Under the pieces are notes generated by a model. The model was not told where the DNA came from, searched no databases, and saw only the letters and a list, made by a program, of their open reading frames with translations. Shown here one piece after another: positions 17,188 to 27,130 of a stretch of DNA of 64,000 bases; position 1 is the stretch's first letter, and every line of letters starts with the position of its first letter. A program made the translations under genes and the position numbers. Source of the stretch: Streptomyces longhuiensis. Its GTDB lineage: Bacteria; Actinomycetota; Actinomycetes; Streptomycetales; Streptomycetaceae. The stretch is from contig NZ_CP085173.1 of assembly GCF_020616555.1 (NCBI RefSeq), positions 6,464,001 through 6,528,000 of the forward strand. Reading direction: 5' to 3'.

Positions 17188-17218
17188 ACACGGCTTCGTG
17201 CAACTGCCGGAGCCGTGT
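17188..17218. promoter_or_regulatory. 8-bp inverted repeat upstream of third L,D-transpeptidase
   Basis: ACACGGCT (17188-17195) and AGCCGTGT (17211-17218) form a perfect inverted repeat, 15-nt spacer, 41 bp before the GTG. It may be an operator or a leader hairpin. Confidence 0.35.
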
Positions 17219-17258
17219 CGCTGTCTGACAGGGAGTTGGTCCCGTTGGGGGCCGTCGG

Positions 17259-18269
17259 GTGACTCGGAGAGTGGGGCAGGTCGTGGGACGGCGCAAGGGC
17301 GGAATAGGGATCGCGCTCGTGACGGTCGCGGTGCTGGTGGGCGCGAGCGCCTGCGGCGGCGGTGGCGACAAGGAAGCGGGCGGGAACGACGGGAAGGCGG
17401 CGGGGAAGCCGAGGTCGAGCGCCTCGCCCAAACCGGCGAAGCCCAAGGGTCCGCCCATGCTGCTTGAGACGATCACTCCGCTGAACGACGCCAAGGTCGG
17501 TGTGGCGATGCCGATTTCGGTGGTCTTCACCGACCCGGTGGCCGCCAAGGCGCGTGCCTCCGTCGAGAAGCACATGAAGGTCAGCACCTCGCAGCCGGTG
17601 GCCGGCGCCTGGCACTGGTTCGGCGACAAGCGCGCGGACTGGCGCCCGAAGGAGTACTGGCCCTCCGGTACGAAGGTGAAGATCGACGCCGACATGAAGG
17701 GCGTCAGCAACGGCAACGGCCGCTACGGCGTGCACGGTTACACGCACACCTTCACGGTCGGCGACGACGTCCGGGCCGACGTCTCCGTCACCGGTCACAC
17801 CATGAAGGTCACCAAGAACGGCCAGGCGGTGCGCACGCTGTCGATCAACGCCGGCAGCGCCGAGTTCCCGACCTGGAACGGCACGATGGCCGTCATCGAC
17901 AAGCAGAAGGAGGTCCACATGACCTCCTGCAGCGTCGGCATCAGCTGCAACAAGGGCAGCGCCAACTACTACGACCTGACGCTGCCCTGGGACGTCCACC
18001 TCACCCAGTCCGGCACCTACGTCCACTACTCGACCGGCGACCCGAACCCGGGCAGCGGCTCCGCCCGTGGCTCACACGGCTGCGTCCACCTGTCGCTGGC
18101 CGACGCCAAGTGGTTCTACGGGCAGGTCAAGCAGGGCGACCCCGTCACGATCACGGGCTCGCCGCGCGCCAAGGCTCCGGCCGACAACGGCTACGCGGCC
18201 TTCAACCTGAGCTGGGACCAGTGGCTCGCGGGGAGCGGGGCCGGGGAGGGCACGACGGCGACCCTGTGA
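17259..18269 (+). CDS. L,D-transpeptidase lipoprotein (third, shorter)
   Basis: Third YkuD transpeptidase of the window, 336 aa. A lipobox (GASAC, Cys about 32) is followed by one clear Ig-like domain (about 68-165), where the tandem pair has two. The catalytic domain has an inserted TSCSVGISC segment with two cysteines that could form a disulphide. Catalytic His lies in YVHYSTGD and nucleophile Cys275 in GSHGCVHL. The start is GTG 17259 (GGGGG about 7 nt upstream); GTG 17271 and 17283 are alternatives. It is about 10 kb from its paralogues and probably makes 3-3 peptidoglycan links. Confidence 0.9.
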   Translation: MTRRVGQVVGRRKGGIGIALVTVAVLVGASACGGGGDKEAGGNDGKAAGKPRSSASPKPAKPKGPPMLLETITPLNDAKVGVAMPISVVFTDPVAAKARASVEKHMKVSTSQPVAGAWHWFGDKRADWRPKEYWPSGTKVKIDADMKGVSNGNGRYGVHGYTHTFTVGDDVRADVSVTGHTMKVTKNGQAVRTLSINAGSAEFPTWNGTMAVIDKQKEVHMTSCSVGISCNKGSANYYDLTLPWDVHLTQSGTYVHYSTGDPNPGSGSARGSHGCVHLSLADAKWFYGQVKQGDPVTITGSPRAKAPADNGYAAFNLSWDQWLAGSGAGEGTTATL

Positions 18270-18298
18270 CCGCCGCCGCCCTCGACGCCCGCTGATCC

Positions 18299-19669
<1,371 letters not shown>

Positions 19670-19752
19670 GGGGGAACTCCTAGGTGGGGTTTCGGCGGAC
19701 GCCGTTGTCCGCCGGGTGGTGCGCAAGCAGATACGGAGGGCGGTGCATGGGG

Positions 19753-19792
19753 CGGGGCACCGCTCTCACTGTCCAGTGTGCGCGGTGCCCCG
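19753..19792 (-). terminator. terminator after glyA
   Basis: Perfect 11-bp inverted repeat CGGGGCACCGC (19753-19763) with GCGGTGCCCCG (19782-19792), 18-nt loop, 30 bp past the glyA stop. No T-run follows, which is common in Streptomyces. Confidence 0.65.
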
Positions 19793-19795
19793 AAA

Positions 19796-19821
19796 TTTCA
19801 TACGTACAAATGCGTACGAAA
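19796..19821. promoter_or_regulatory. AT-rich imperfect palindrome between glyA and sdaA
   Basis: TTTC (19796-19799) through GAAA (19818-19821) reads as an imperfect palindrome with TACG/CGTA inner arms, directly after the glyA stop codon. It could be an operator upstream of sdaA, or just the flank of the hairpin. Confidence 0.3.
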
Positions 19822-21081
19822 CTACTTCAGGCCGGGGTACAGGGGGTACTTGTCGGCGAGGGCGGTGACGCGGGCCTTGAGGGACGCCGCGTTGTATTCC
19901 GGCTTCAGCGCCTCGGCGATGATGTCGGCGACCTCGGTGAAGTCCTCGGCCTGGAAGCCACGGGTGGCCAGGGCCGGGGTGCCGATCCGCAGGCCGGAGG
20001 TGACCATCGGCGGGCGCGGGTCGTTCGGGACCGCGTTGCGGTTGACGGTGATGCCGACCTCGTGGAGACGGTCCTCGGCCTGCTGACCGTCGAGCTCGGA
20101 CTCGCGCAGGTCGACCAGGACCAGGTGCACGTCCGTGCCGCCGGACAGCACGTTCACGCCGGCGGCGCGTGCGTCGTCCGAGGTCAGACGGGCGGCGAGG
20201 ATCTGGGCGCCCTCGATGGTGCGCTGCTGGCGCTCCTTGAAGTCCTCGCTCGCGGCGACCTTGAAGGAGACGGCCTTGGCGGCGATCACGTGCTCCAGGG
20301 GGCCGCCCTGGAAGCCGGGGAAGACCGAGGAGTTCAGCTTCTTCGCGAAGTCCTTCTTCGCGAGGATGATCCCGCCGCGCGGCCCGCCGAGGGTCTTGTG
20401 CGTGGTGGAGGTCACCACATCGGCGTACTCGACCGGGTTGGGGTGCAGTCCGGCCGCGACGAGTCCGGCGAAGTGGGCCATGTCGACCCACAGGAAGGCG
20501 CCGGTCTCGTCCGCGATGCGGCGGAACGCGGCGAAGTCCAGCTGGCGCGGGTAGGCGGACCAGCCCGCGATGATGACCTTGGGGCGGTGCTCCTTGGCGA
20601 GGCGCTCGACCTCGGCCATGTCCACCAGGCCGGCCTCGTCGACGTGGTAGGCCACGACGTCGAACTGCTTGCCGGAGAAGTTCAGGCGCATGCCGTGGGT
20701 GAGGTGGCCGCCGTGCGCCAGGTCCAGGCCCAGGATCGTGTCGCCGGGCTTGGCGAGCGCGAAGAGGGCGGCCTGGTTGGCGGAGGCGCCGGAGTGGGGC
20801 TGGACGTTGGCGTACTCGGCGCCGAAGAGGTCCTTGACCCGGTCGATGGCGATCTGCTCGGTGACGTCGACGTGCTCGCAGCCGCCGTAGTAGCGCCGGC
20901 CGGGGTAGCCCTCGGCGTACTTGTTGGTCAGGACCGAGCCCTGCGCCTCCATGACGGCGACCGGAGCGAAGTTCTCCGACGCGATCATCTCGAGGGTGGA
21001 CTGCTGGCGGTGCAGCTCGGCGTCGACCGCGGCGGCGACGTCCGGGTCGAGCTCGTGCAGGGGGGTGTTCATGAGCGACAT
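19822..21081 (-). CDS. glyA: serine hydroxymethyltransferase
   Basis: PLP enzyme interconverting serine and glycine with tetrahydrofolate, 419 aa, cytoplasmic. Recognised by MIASENFAP, the [15 protein letters not shown] substrate loop, [17 protein letters not shown] and the PLP-lysine motif [12 protein letters not shown]. Start ATG 21081 gives [10 protein letters not shown]; the second ATG nine nt later is also possible. It lies 13 bp downstream of gcvH, which suggests co-transcription under the glycine riboswitch. Here it would use methylene-THF made by the glycine cleavage system to turn a second glycine into serine. Confidence 0.97.
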   Translation of the reverse strand: MSLMNTPLHELDPDVAAAVDAELHRQQSTLEMIASENFAPVAVMEAQGSVLTNKYAEGYPGRRYYGGCEHVDVTEQIAIDRVKDLFGAEYANVQPHSGASANQAALFALAKPGDTILGLDLAHGGHLTHGMRLNFSGKQFDVVAYHVDEAGLVDMAEVERLAKEHRPKVIIAGWSAYPRQLDFAAFRRIADETGAFLWVDMAHFAGLVAAGLHPNPVEYADVVTSTTHKTLGGPRGGIILAKKDFAKKLNSSVFPGFQGGPLEHVIAAKAVSFKVAASEDFKERQQRTIEGAQILAARLTSDDARAAGVNVLSGGTDVHLVLVDLRESELDGQQAEDRLHEVGITVNRNAVPNDPRPPMVTSGLRIGTPALATRGFQAEDFTEVADIIAEALKPEYNAASLKARVTALADKYPLYPGLK

Positions 21082-21094
21082 GGTCGTGGTGTCC

Positions 21095-21478
21095 CTAGTT
21101 GCCGGAGCCGGAGAACGCGTCGTACTCGTCCGCGGAGAGCAGGTCCTTCGGCTCATCCGAGATGCGGACCTTGAACAGCCAGCCGCCCTCGAACGGGGCG
21201 GAGTTCACCAGCGCCGGGTCGTCCACGACGTCCTGGTTCGCCTCGACGACCTCGCCGGTGACCGGGGAGTACAGGTCACTGACGGACTTGGTCGACTCGA
21301 GTTCGCCGCAGGTCTCGCCCGCGGTCACCGTGTCGCCGACCTCGGGGAGCTGGGCGTAGACGACATCGCCGAGCGCGTTGGCCGCGAACTCGGTGATGCC
21401 GACCGTCGAGACGCCGTCCTCGGCGCCCGACAGCCACTCGTGCTCCTTGCTGTAGCGCAGCTGCTGGGGGTTGCTCAT
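21095..21478 (-). CDS. gcvH: glycine cleavage system H protein
   Basis: Lipoyl carrier that shuttles the aminomethyl group between the P and T proteins, 127 aa, the normal length. The lipoylation site is Lys64 in [15 protein letters not shown] 21478 has AGGAGA 9 nt upstream. It lies between gcvT (92-bp gap) and glyA (13-bp gap) on the same strand. The P protein gene is not in this window. Confidence 0.97.
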   Translation of the reverse strand: MSNPQQLRYSKEHEWLSGAEDGVSTVGITEFAANALGDVVYAQLPEVGDTVTAGETCGELESTKSVSDLYSPVTGEVVEANQDVVDDPALVNSAPFEGGWLFKVRISDEPKDLLSADEYDAFSGSGN

Positions 21479-21570
21479 GATCTGAATTCTCCTGTACGCG
21501 AATGGGTGCTGCGGAACGAGAGGGGTGTGCGCTGGGTTACTTCCGGCGGCCCCCGTGAGGACTGGTCGGG

Positions 21571-22695
21571 CTACTTCTGGCGCTTGTAGAACGGCAGCGC
21601 CACGACCTCGTACGGCTCGTGGGCGCCGCGGATGTCCACGCCGACACCCTCGGTGCCGGGGGCGGCGTGCGCCGCGTCCACATAGGCGATGGCGATCGGC
21701 TTGCCGAGCGTGGGGGAGGGGGCGCCGGAGGTGACCTCGCCGATCACCTGGCCGCCGGAGACCACGGACATCCCGGCGCGCGGCACGCGGCGGCCCTCGG
21801 CGATCAGGCCGACGAGCTTGCGCGGCGGGGCGGTCTCGGCGCGCTCGGCGGCGGCCTCGAGCGCCTCGCGGCCCACGAAGCGGCCCTCGTTGCCCGTCTT
21901 CTCGAACTTCACGACGCGGCCGAGACCGGCGTCGAACGGGGTCAGCGCCGTCGTCAGCTCGTGCCCGTACAGCGGCATGCCGGCCTCCAGGCGGAGCGTG
22001 TCGCGGCAGGAGAGGCCGGCGGGGACGAGCCCGACCGGCGCGCCCGCGTCGGTCAGCGCCTGCCACAGCTTCTCGGCGTGCTCCGGGGCGACGAACAGCT
22101 CGAAGCCGTCCTCGCCGGTGTAGCCGGTCCGGGCGATGAGGGCCGGGACGCCGGCGACGGTGCCGGGCAGGCCCGCGTAGTACTTGAGACCGTCCAGGTC
22201 GGCGTCCGTGAGGGACTTCAGGATCCCGGGGGACTCGGGGCCCTGGACGGCGATCAGCGCGTAGGCGTCGCGGTCGTCGCGGACCTCGGCGTCGAAGCCC
22301 TCGGCGCGCCCGGTGATCGCGTCGAGGACGATCTGCGCGTTGCCCGCGTTGGCGACGACCATGTACTCCTGCTCGCCCAGGCGGTAGACGATCAGGTCGT
22401 CGACGATCCCGCCGTCCTCCTGGCAGATCATGGTGTAGCGGGCGCGGCCGGGGCCGATCGTGGACATGTTGCCGACGAGGGCGTAGTCGAGGAGGTCGAC
22501 GGCCTGCGGCCCGGTGACGGTGATCTCACCCATGTGCGACAGGTCGAAGAGGCCGGCCTTGGTGCGGACCGCGAGGTGCTCGTCGCGCTCGCTGCCGTAC
22601 CGCAGCGGCATGTCCCAGCCCGCGAAGTCGGTCATCGTCGCGCCCAGCGAGCGGTGCAGTGCGTCGAGGGCGGTCTTACGGGGGGCGTTGCTCAT
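21571..22695 (-). CDS. gcvT: glycine cleavage system T protein (aminomethyltransferase)
   Basis: Releases ammonia from the aminomethyl-lipoyl H protein and transfers the one-carbon unit to tetrahydrofolate, 374 aa. Folate-binding and family signatures: [49 protein letters not shown] and [20 protein letters not shown] 22695 is in the usual place. It is the first gene of gcvT-gcvH-glyA and lies 45 bp downstream of the tandem glycine riboswitch, so glycine should raise its expression. Confidence 0.97.
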   Translation of the reverse strand: MSNAPRKTALDALHRSLGATMTDFAGWDMPLRYGSERDEHLAVRTKAGLFDLSHMGEITVTGPQAVDLLDYALVGNMSTIGPGRARYTMICQEDGGIVDDLIVYRLGEQEYMVVANAGNAQIVLDAITGRAEGFDAEVRDDRDAYALIAVQGPESPGILKSLTDADLDGLKYYAGLPGTVAGVPALIARTGYTGEDGFELFVAPEHAEKLWQALTDAGAPVGLVPAGLSCRDTLRLEAGMPLYGHELTTALTPFDAGLGRVVKFEKTGNEGRFVGREALEAAAERAETAPPRKLVGLIAEGRRVPRAGMSVVSGGQVIGEVTSGAPSPTLGKPIAIAYVDAAHAAPGTEGVGVDIRGAHEPYEVVALPFYKRQK

Positions 22696-22740
22696 GAGTG
22701 GTGCTCCAGGATCCCAGGCATGACAGACGAGGGCGATGGT

Positions 22741-22952
22741 CTTCCTCCCCATCTGTCATCGGAACCTGAGAGGTTCGCCGGCGCCACACGTAAAGGTGGT
22801 CGCGGCTTGCACCTTGGGTGGAGCGGCCGAGGGCCGCCCGCTTTTCAGATATGCCTCGCCCGCGCGGTACGGGGCCTGAGAGATTCAAGGGAGGAACTTG
22901 CTCCTTCGGCGCCCCCGGGGACGCGTAGGCGTCCGGGGAGCTCTCCCGCGCG
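22741..22952 (-). promoter_or_regulatory. tandem glycine riboswitch
   Basis: On the gcvT leader, two glycine aptamers are recognisable. The first (about 22952-22858) shows GCGGGAGAGCTCC, GGCGCCGAAGGAGCAA and CTCTCAGGC. The second (about 22830-22741) shows GTGGCGCCGGCGAACC, CTCTCAGG and GATGACAGATGGGGAGG. The flanking pair TGACAGA (22721-22727) and TCTGTCA (22752-22758) could form the expression platform just before gcvT. Confidence 0.9.
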
Positions 22953-23029
22953 GATTCAAGCGGCCGGTATGCAGTTGGTCGTGCTCTTGGCGCGCACATC
23001 ATTGCATGCCGACCGTACGGGGAAACCAC

Positions 23030-23057
23030 TTGTACGGCATTACCGTCTCTTTACACT
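23030..23057 (+). promoter_or_regulatory. possible promoter of P-loop protein gene
   Basis: TTGTAC (23030-23035) and TACACT (23052-23057) are separated by 16 bp, 45 nt upstream of the GTG start. The spacing is slightly short, so this is only a suggestion. Confidence 0.4.
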
Positions 23058-23101
23058 TGACGGGCAAGGGTGGCGTGACCGGAACGGGGAGGACGATCAC
23101 G

Positions 23102-23773
23102 GTGCATAAGGCAGCGGCGGGTGCGTACGCGGCGGCAGGGGTCGGACAGCGTGCGATGCCCCGCCCGAGGTCGGTGACGGGGCGCGGTCCGGTCGTCAGG
23201 GATCTGCGCGGCAGAGGCGGCCGCACCCCGAGGCGCCTCGGCTTCGCGCGGGGTGACCTGATCGTGGTCTCGGGGCTCCCGGGCAGCGGCAAGTCCACGC
23301 TGATGCGCCGCGTGGTCGGCGCCGGCGGAGCCGTGCGCATCGACTCGCAGGACGCCCGTGACCGCTGGGCGGCCCGGCTGCCCCGGCTCCTCCCGTACGC
23401 CGTGTACCGCCCGCTCGTGCGGCTCGCGCACTTCGCCGGGCTGCGGCGGGCCCTGCGCTCGGGAGGCAGCGTCGTCCTGCACGACTGCGGCACGCAGGCC
23501 TGGGTGCGGCGCTGGCTGGCCAGGGAGGCCGGGCGGCGCGGCGCGGACCTGCATCTGATGCTGCTCGACGTCGACGCGGACACGGCGCTCGCCGGCCAGC
23601 GGGACCGCGGCCGCGGGGTCTCGCGCTACGCGTTCGCCCGGCACCGCCGCGCGGTCGCGGGTCTCGTGGAGTCGGCCGAGCGCGGTGACCTGCCGTGGGG
23701 CTGCGCGTCCGCGGTGCTGCTGGACCGGGACGCGACGGATGTGCTGAACGGGATCGCGTTCGAGGGCGGCTGA
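23102..23773 (+). CDS. P-loop ATP-binding protein, kinase-like
   Basis: Protein of 223 aa with a Walker A motif in VVSGLPGSGKSTLMRR (about residue 63) and a zeta-toxin/AAA_33-like layout: VRIDSQDARDRW after the P-loop, VVLHDCGTQAWVRRWL at strand 3, and LMLLDVDADTALAGQRDRGRGVSRYAFARH, which resembles the lid of nucleoside-type kinases. It probably phosphorylates a small molecule or RNA end; the substrate is unknown. GTG 23102 has GGGGAGG 9 nt upstream. Longer in-frame readings would run into the riboswitch region. It is divergent from the gcvT operon. Confidence 0.8.
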   Translation: MHKAAAGAYAAAGVGQRAMPRPRSVTGRGPVVRDLRGRGGRTPRRLGFARGDLIVVSGLPGSGKSTLMRRVVGAGGAVRIDSQDARDRWAARLPRLLPYAVYRPLVRLAHFAGLRRALRSGGSVVLHDCGTQAWVRRWLAREAGRRGADLHLMLLDVDADTALAGQRDRGRGVSRYAFARHRRAVAGLVESAERGDLPWGCASAVLLDRDATDVLNGIAFEGG

Positions 23774-23879
23774 CCCCCGGCGACCCCCTGTGGCCGTGTG
23801 GATGCGGAGGGTGTCATGTCGGTCGCACGCGCTAGGGTTCGGCCGCAGACAGAGCGGTTCCAGAGCGGGTGGTAGGCAC

Positions 23880-24647
23880 ATGGACATTCCGGCGCAGGCT
23901 CATGCACATCCGTACGGCGGGTGGCCGGCCAACGAGCTGGAGGAGGTGCTCGCCGCCTCCCTCGGGGTCGACTCGGCGGGCGGCCGGATCGTCGAGGTCC
24001 TCGGACGCAGTCAGGTGTGGATACCGCTGCCCCAGGGCGGCGGGCCCGGCAGCCCGAACCTCGACCTGCCGACGCTGGAGATCGAGGGCCAGGCCTATGT
24101 GCCCGTCTTCAGCTCCGAGGAGCAGTTCCTCGCGGTCGTCGGCGACCGGATGGGCTGCACGGTCGCGCCGGCCGTCGAGTTCGCGCGCGGGCTGCCCCCG
24201 CAGGTCGGCATCGCGGTGAACCCGGACGGCGCCGTGGGCGTCCCGCTGCCCCCGCCCGCCGTCGCCGAGCTGTGCAGGTCCGGTCGCACGCCGCTGGACG
24301 GGCCCGCCTCGGGCGGCCGGGTCAGCCTCTACGAGCCCGACTGGCAGAACGACCCGGTCGACTTCCTGGCCGCCGTGCGCGAGGAGTTCGAGGCGTCCGG
24401 CGTCGTGCTCACCGCCCGCCGCTGCCTCGCCAGCGTCGAGGGCGGCGACCCCGTCCTCTTCGTCGGCGTCGAGGTGTCGCAGTGGGAGGGTCCCGCGCGC
24501 AACCTGCCCATGGACGCCCTGGGCCGCGCTCTGGGCCGGGTGCCGGCGCCCTGGCCGGTGAACCTCGTCCTGCTCGACATCACCCAGGACCCGGTCGGTG
24601 ACTGGATGCGAGCCACGCTGCGGCCGTTCTACACGCAGGGTCACTGA
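23880..24647 (+). CDS. SseB-family protein (first)
   Basis: SseB-fold protein of 255 aa. The N-terminal domain (about 15-125, ending VFSSEEQFLAVVG and GVPLPP) and the C-terminal SseB_C-like domain (SLYEPDWQNDPVDFLAAVREEF to PFYTQGH) are both present. SseB was named for raised serine sensitivity when overexpressed in E. coli; its biochemical role is unclear. ATG 23880 is the first plausible start. A diverged second copy follows 169 bp downstream. The position close to the glycine/serine genes is suggestive only. Confidence 0.8.
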   Translation: MDIPAQAHAHPYGGWPANELEEVLAASLGVDSAGGRIVEVLGRSQVWIPLPQGGGPGSPNLDLPTLEIEGQAYVPVFSSEEQFLAVVGDRMGCTVAPAVEFARGLPPQVGIAVNPDGAVGVPLPPPAVAELCRSGRTPLDGPASGGRVSLYEPDWQNDPVDFLAAVREEFEASGVVLTARRCLASVEGGDPVLFVGVEVSQWEGPARNLPMDALGRALGRVPAPWPVNLVLLDITQDPVGDWMRATLRPFYTQGH

Positions 24648-24816
24648 AAGCCCGGCGCCGGTCCCCGTTCGGGAGAACTCGGGAAAGCGGCCGACCGCGC
24701 GTACGTCAAGTCGGTGTCAGGATCGCCGCTTAAGCTGGTTTCATGACCTGTCTGGGCGGTCCCGCCGCGGGGAGCGGGTCGAAATCGTCGAGTACGTCAC
24801 GAAGGGGCGGTTACGG

Positions 24817-25617
24817 GTGAGTGCGTCGGGCACGGCCGCGGCCGGTCAGGTCGAGCACATGCTGCGCCAGGTGACGCCGGGGCGTTACGACGCCTACGAG
24901 GCGCTGCTCAACGCGCTCGCGGATCCCGGCGCCGGCCAGGTGTGGATGCTGCTCTGGCACGGCCAGGCCGGATCCCCTGACGCGCAGTACGGGAACATGG
25001 ACGTCGACGGCACCTCGTACGCCCCCTGCGTCACCTCCGCCCAGGAGTTGTCGGCCTCCGGCTGGAGCCGCGCGTACGAGGTCGTCAGTGGGGTCGACGC
25101 GGCCCGCACGCTCTACCCCGACCACTACGGCCTCTGGCTCAACCCGCACGCGCCCGGCGGCGGCGTCGGCATCCCGTGGCTCGACCTGCGCCGGATCGCG
25201 GGCGGTCTCGACCGCCAGCCCGCCGGGCCCCTGCGGCTGAGCGACCCCGCCATCGAAATCCCCCAGTTCTACGCCCTGCTGACGCAGAACGCGCACCGGA
25301 CCACCGCGATCCGCTCGCTGCGCCGCGCCTGGGTCCAGCCGACGCTCGGCGCGCCCTATCTGGCGATCGGCCTCGATGTGTACGACACGTCGCCGGTGTC
25401 CGTGGACGCGGTGCGCGCGATGATGCAGCAGTCGATCGTCGCCGTGCCCGACGGACTGCCCGTCTCCACGGTCGCGATGTCCGACGAGCACGACCCCGTC
25501 GCCATGTGGCTGCGCGCCAACGCCCGCCCGTTCTACGACCGCGAGGCCCACGCCGCCCCGTCCGCGCCCGCCCCCGTCGCGGGGTACGGGTACCCGCCGC
25601 CGCACGGGACGTACTGA
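24817..25617 (+). CDS. SseB-family protein (second)
   Basis: Second SseB-type protein, 266 aa, a diverged paralogue of the preceding gene. Matching segments are VWMLLWHGQAG, YGLWLNPHAPGGGVGIPWLDL and the C-terminal VAMWLRANARPFYDREA, which parallels VGDWMRATLRPFYTQGH of the first. The last 25 residues form a Pro/Ala-rich tail. GTG 24817 has GAAGGGG about 9 nt upstream. The function of SseB proteins is poorly defined. No catalytic motif or signal peptide is visible. Confidence 0.75.
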   Translation: MSASGTAAAGQVEHMLRQVTPGRYDAYEALLNALADPGAGQVWMLLWHGQAGSPDAQYGNMDVDGTSYAPCVTSAQELSASGWSRAYEVVSGVDAARTLYPDHYGLWLNPHAPGGGVGIPWLDLRRIAGGLDRQPAGPLRLSDPAIEIPQFYALLTQNAHRTTAIRSLRRAWVQPTLGAPYLAIGLDVYDTSPVSVDAVRAMMQQSIVAVPDGLPVSTVAMSDEHDPVAMWLRANARPFYDREAHAAPSAPAPVAGYGYPPPHGTY

Positions 25618-26074
25618 AACCGTTCGCCGCGGGGCTCTGTTCCAACTGCCGCCGGAAACTGCCGGATTGACCTGACCCGACGGCGCCGGCGGGACAAACA
25701 CCCATTCCGCCCTGTTTTCCGCGGAGTTGGTGCCCCACCGGGGCATTCTCGCCACATCGGTCACCGTTTAGCATTCCGGACCCGGCGAAGCGCTCTCGGA
25801 CCGGAGCGAATTGTCCGCTCAGCCGGTTCCCGCGTCCGCATACTGCACTCCTGTCGCCTCATCACGGTTGCGCAACCTTTCACTGTGAGGGCTGGCGGCT
25901 GGTCACAGGCGCATTGAAGACTCCCTGCAGACACGGGGTTTCGACTCTGTGTACGAGCTGAACGGTCAACTACGAGGCCATGCCCCCGGACTGTCCAGCG
26001 TGTGAAACAGGATCAAGCCGCTACCGCGGCGGGCGTGGGCCGGCCACCGTCGGCCGAGAGGGGTCAACCACACC
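25618..26074. other. 457-bp intergenic region before the peptide-transport operon
   Basis: No protein gene supported on either strand. It is less GC-rich than its flanks around 25750-25780 (ACCGTTTAGCATTCC), and includes TTGCGCAA near 25867. It probably holds the operon promoter and leader, but I could not pick a convincing -35/-10 pair. Confidence 0.4.
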
Positions 26075-27073
26075 GTGACCGCACCGATCGAGACCACTGG
26101 GGCCCAGGCCGAGGTGCAGCCCGAGGCTGTGCTCGCCGGCACCAAGGGGCAGCAGATCGAGGGGCGCTCCCTCGGGCGCATCGCCTGGAACCGTTTCAAG
26201 AGGGACAAGGTCGCCGTCGCCGGCGGCGTCATCGTCATCCTCCTGATTCTCGTGGCCGCCCTGTCGCGCCCGCTCCAGTCCCTGCTCGGCCTTGACCCGA
26301 ACACCTTCCACCAGGACCTCATCGACCCCACCACGTCGCTTCCCAAGGGCGGGCTGGGTGGCATGAGCGGTGACCATCCCCTCGGCGTGGAACCGAAGTT
26401 CGGCCGTGACATCCTCGCCCGCATCCTCGAGGGATCATGGGTCTCGCTCGTCGTCGCCTTCGGCGCCACCGTTCTGTCGAACGTGATCGGCGCGATCCTC
26501 GGCGTCGTCGCCGGGTACTACGGCGGCCGGGTCGACTCCGTCATCAGCCGCATGATGGACACGTTCCTGGCGTTCCCCCTCCTGCTGTTCGCGATCTCGA
26601 TCTCCGCGACGCTGCAGGGTGGCGCGTTCGGACTGAACGGCCTGCCGCTGCACATCTGCGTACTGATCTTCGTGATCGGGTTCTTCAACTGGCCCTACCT
26701 CGGACGCATCGTGCGCGGTCAGACCCTGGCGCTGCGCGAGCGGGAATTCGTGGACGCCTCCCGCGGGATGGGTGCCCGTGGCCCGTACATCCTGTTCCGG
26801 GAACTGATGCCCAACCTGGTCGGCCCGATCATCGTCTACTCGACGCTGCTGATCCCGACGAACATCATCTTCGAGGCGTCGCTGAGCTTCCTGGGCGTGG
26901 GCATCCAGCCGCCGCAGGCCTCCTGGGGCGGCATGCTCAACCAGGCCGTCGACTACTTCCAGGTCGATCCGCAATACATGATCGTCCCGGGCCTCGCCAT
27001 CTTCGTCACCGTGCTCGCGTTCAACCTGCTCGGTGACGGTCTCCGCGACGCCCTCGACCCGCGCAGCCGCTGA
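26075..27073 (+). CDS. peptide ABC transporter permease (DppC/OppC type)
   Basis: Inner-membrane permease of an oligopeptide/dipeptide importer, 332 aa. Residues 1-40 match the OppC N-terminal domain (SLGRIAWNRFKRDKVAVAGG), followed by about six membrane segments. The EAA loop that contacts the ATPases is visible (REREFVDASRGMGARGPYILFRELMPN), and the C-terminus GDGLRDALDPRSR is typical. GTG 26075 is used. It heads an operon in the order permease C, binding protein, permease B, ATPase D, ATPase F. Confidence 0.92.
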   Translation: MTAPIETTGAQAEVQPEAVLAGTKGQQIEGRSLGRIAWNRFKRDKVAVAGGVIVILLILVAALSRPLQSLLGLDPNTFHQDLIDPTTSLPKGGLGGMSGDHPLGVEPKFGRDILARILEGSWVSLVVAFGATVLSNVIGAILGVVAGYYGGRVDSVISRMMDTFLAFPLLLFAISISATLQGGAFGLNGLPLHICVLIFVIGFFNWPYLGRIVRGQTLALREREFVDASRGMGARGPYILFRELMPNLVGPIIVYSTLLIPTNIIFEASLSFLGVGIQPPQASWGGMLNQAVDYFQVDPQYMIVPGLAIFVTVLAFNLLGDGLRDALDPRSR

Positions 27074-27130
27074 CCCGGGCCGCATCGAGTGCTCCACAAG
27101 TTTCCGACAATGGAGGGGATTCCGACCATC

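Noticed and set aside
22898..23101. Longer reading frame upstream of the P-loop protein
   Set aside because: It runs through the first aptamer of the glycine riboswitch on the other strand and the promoter region; GTG 23102 has a good ribosome site.
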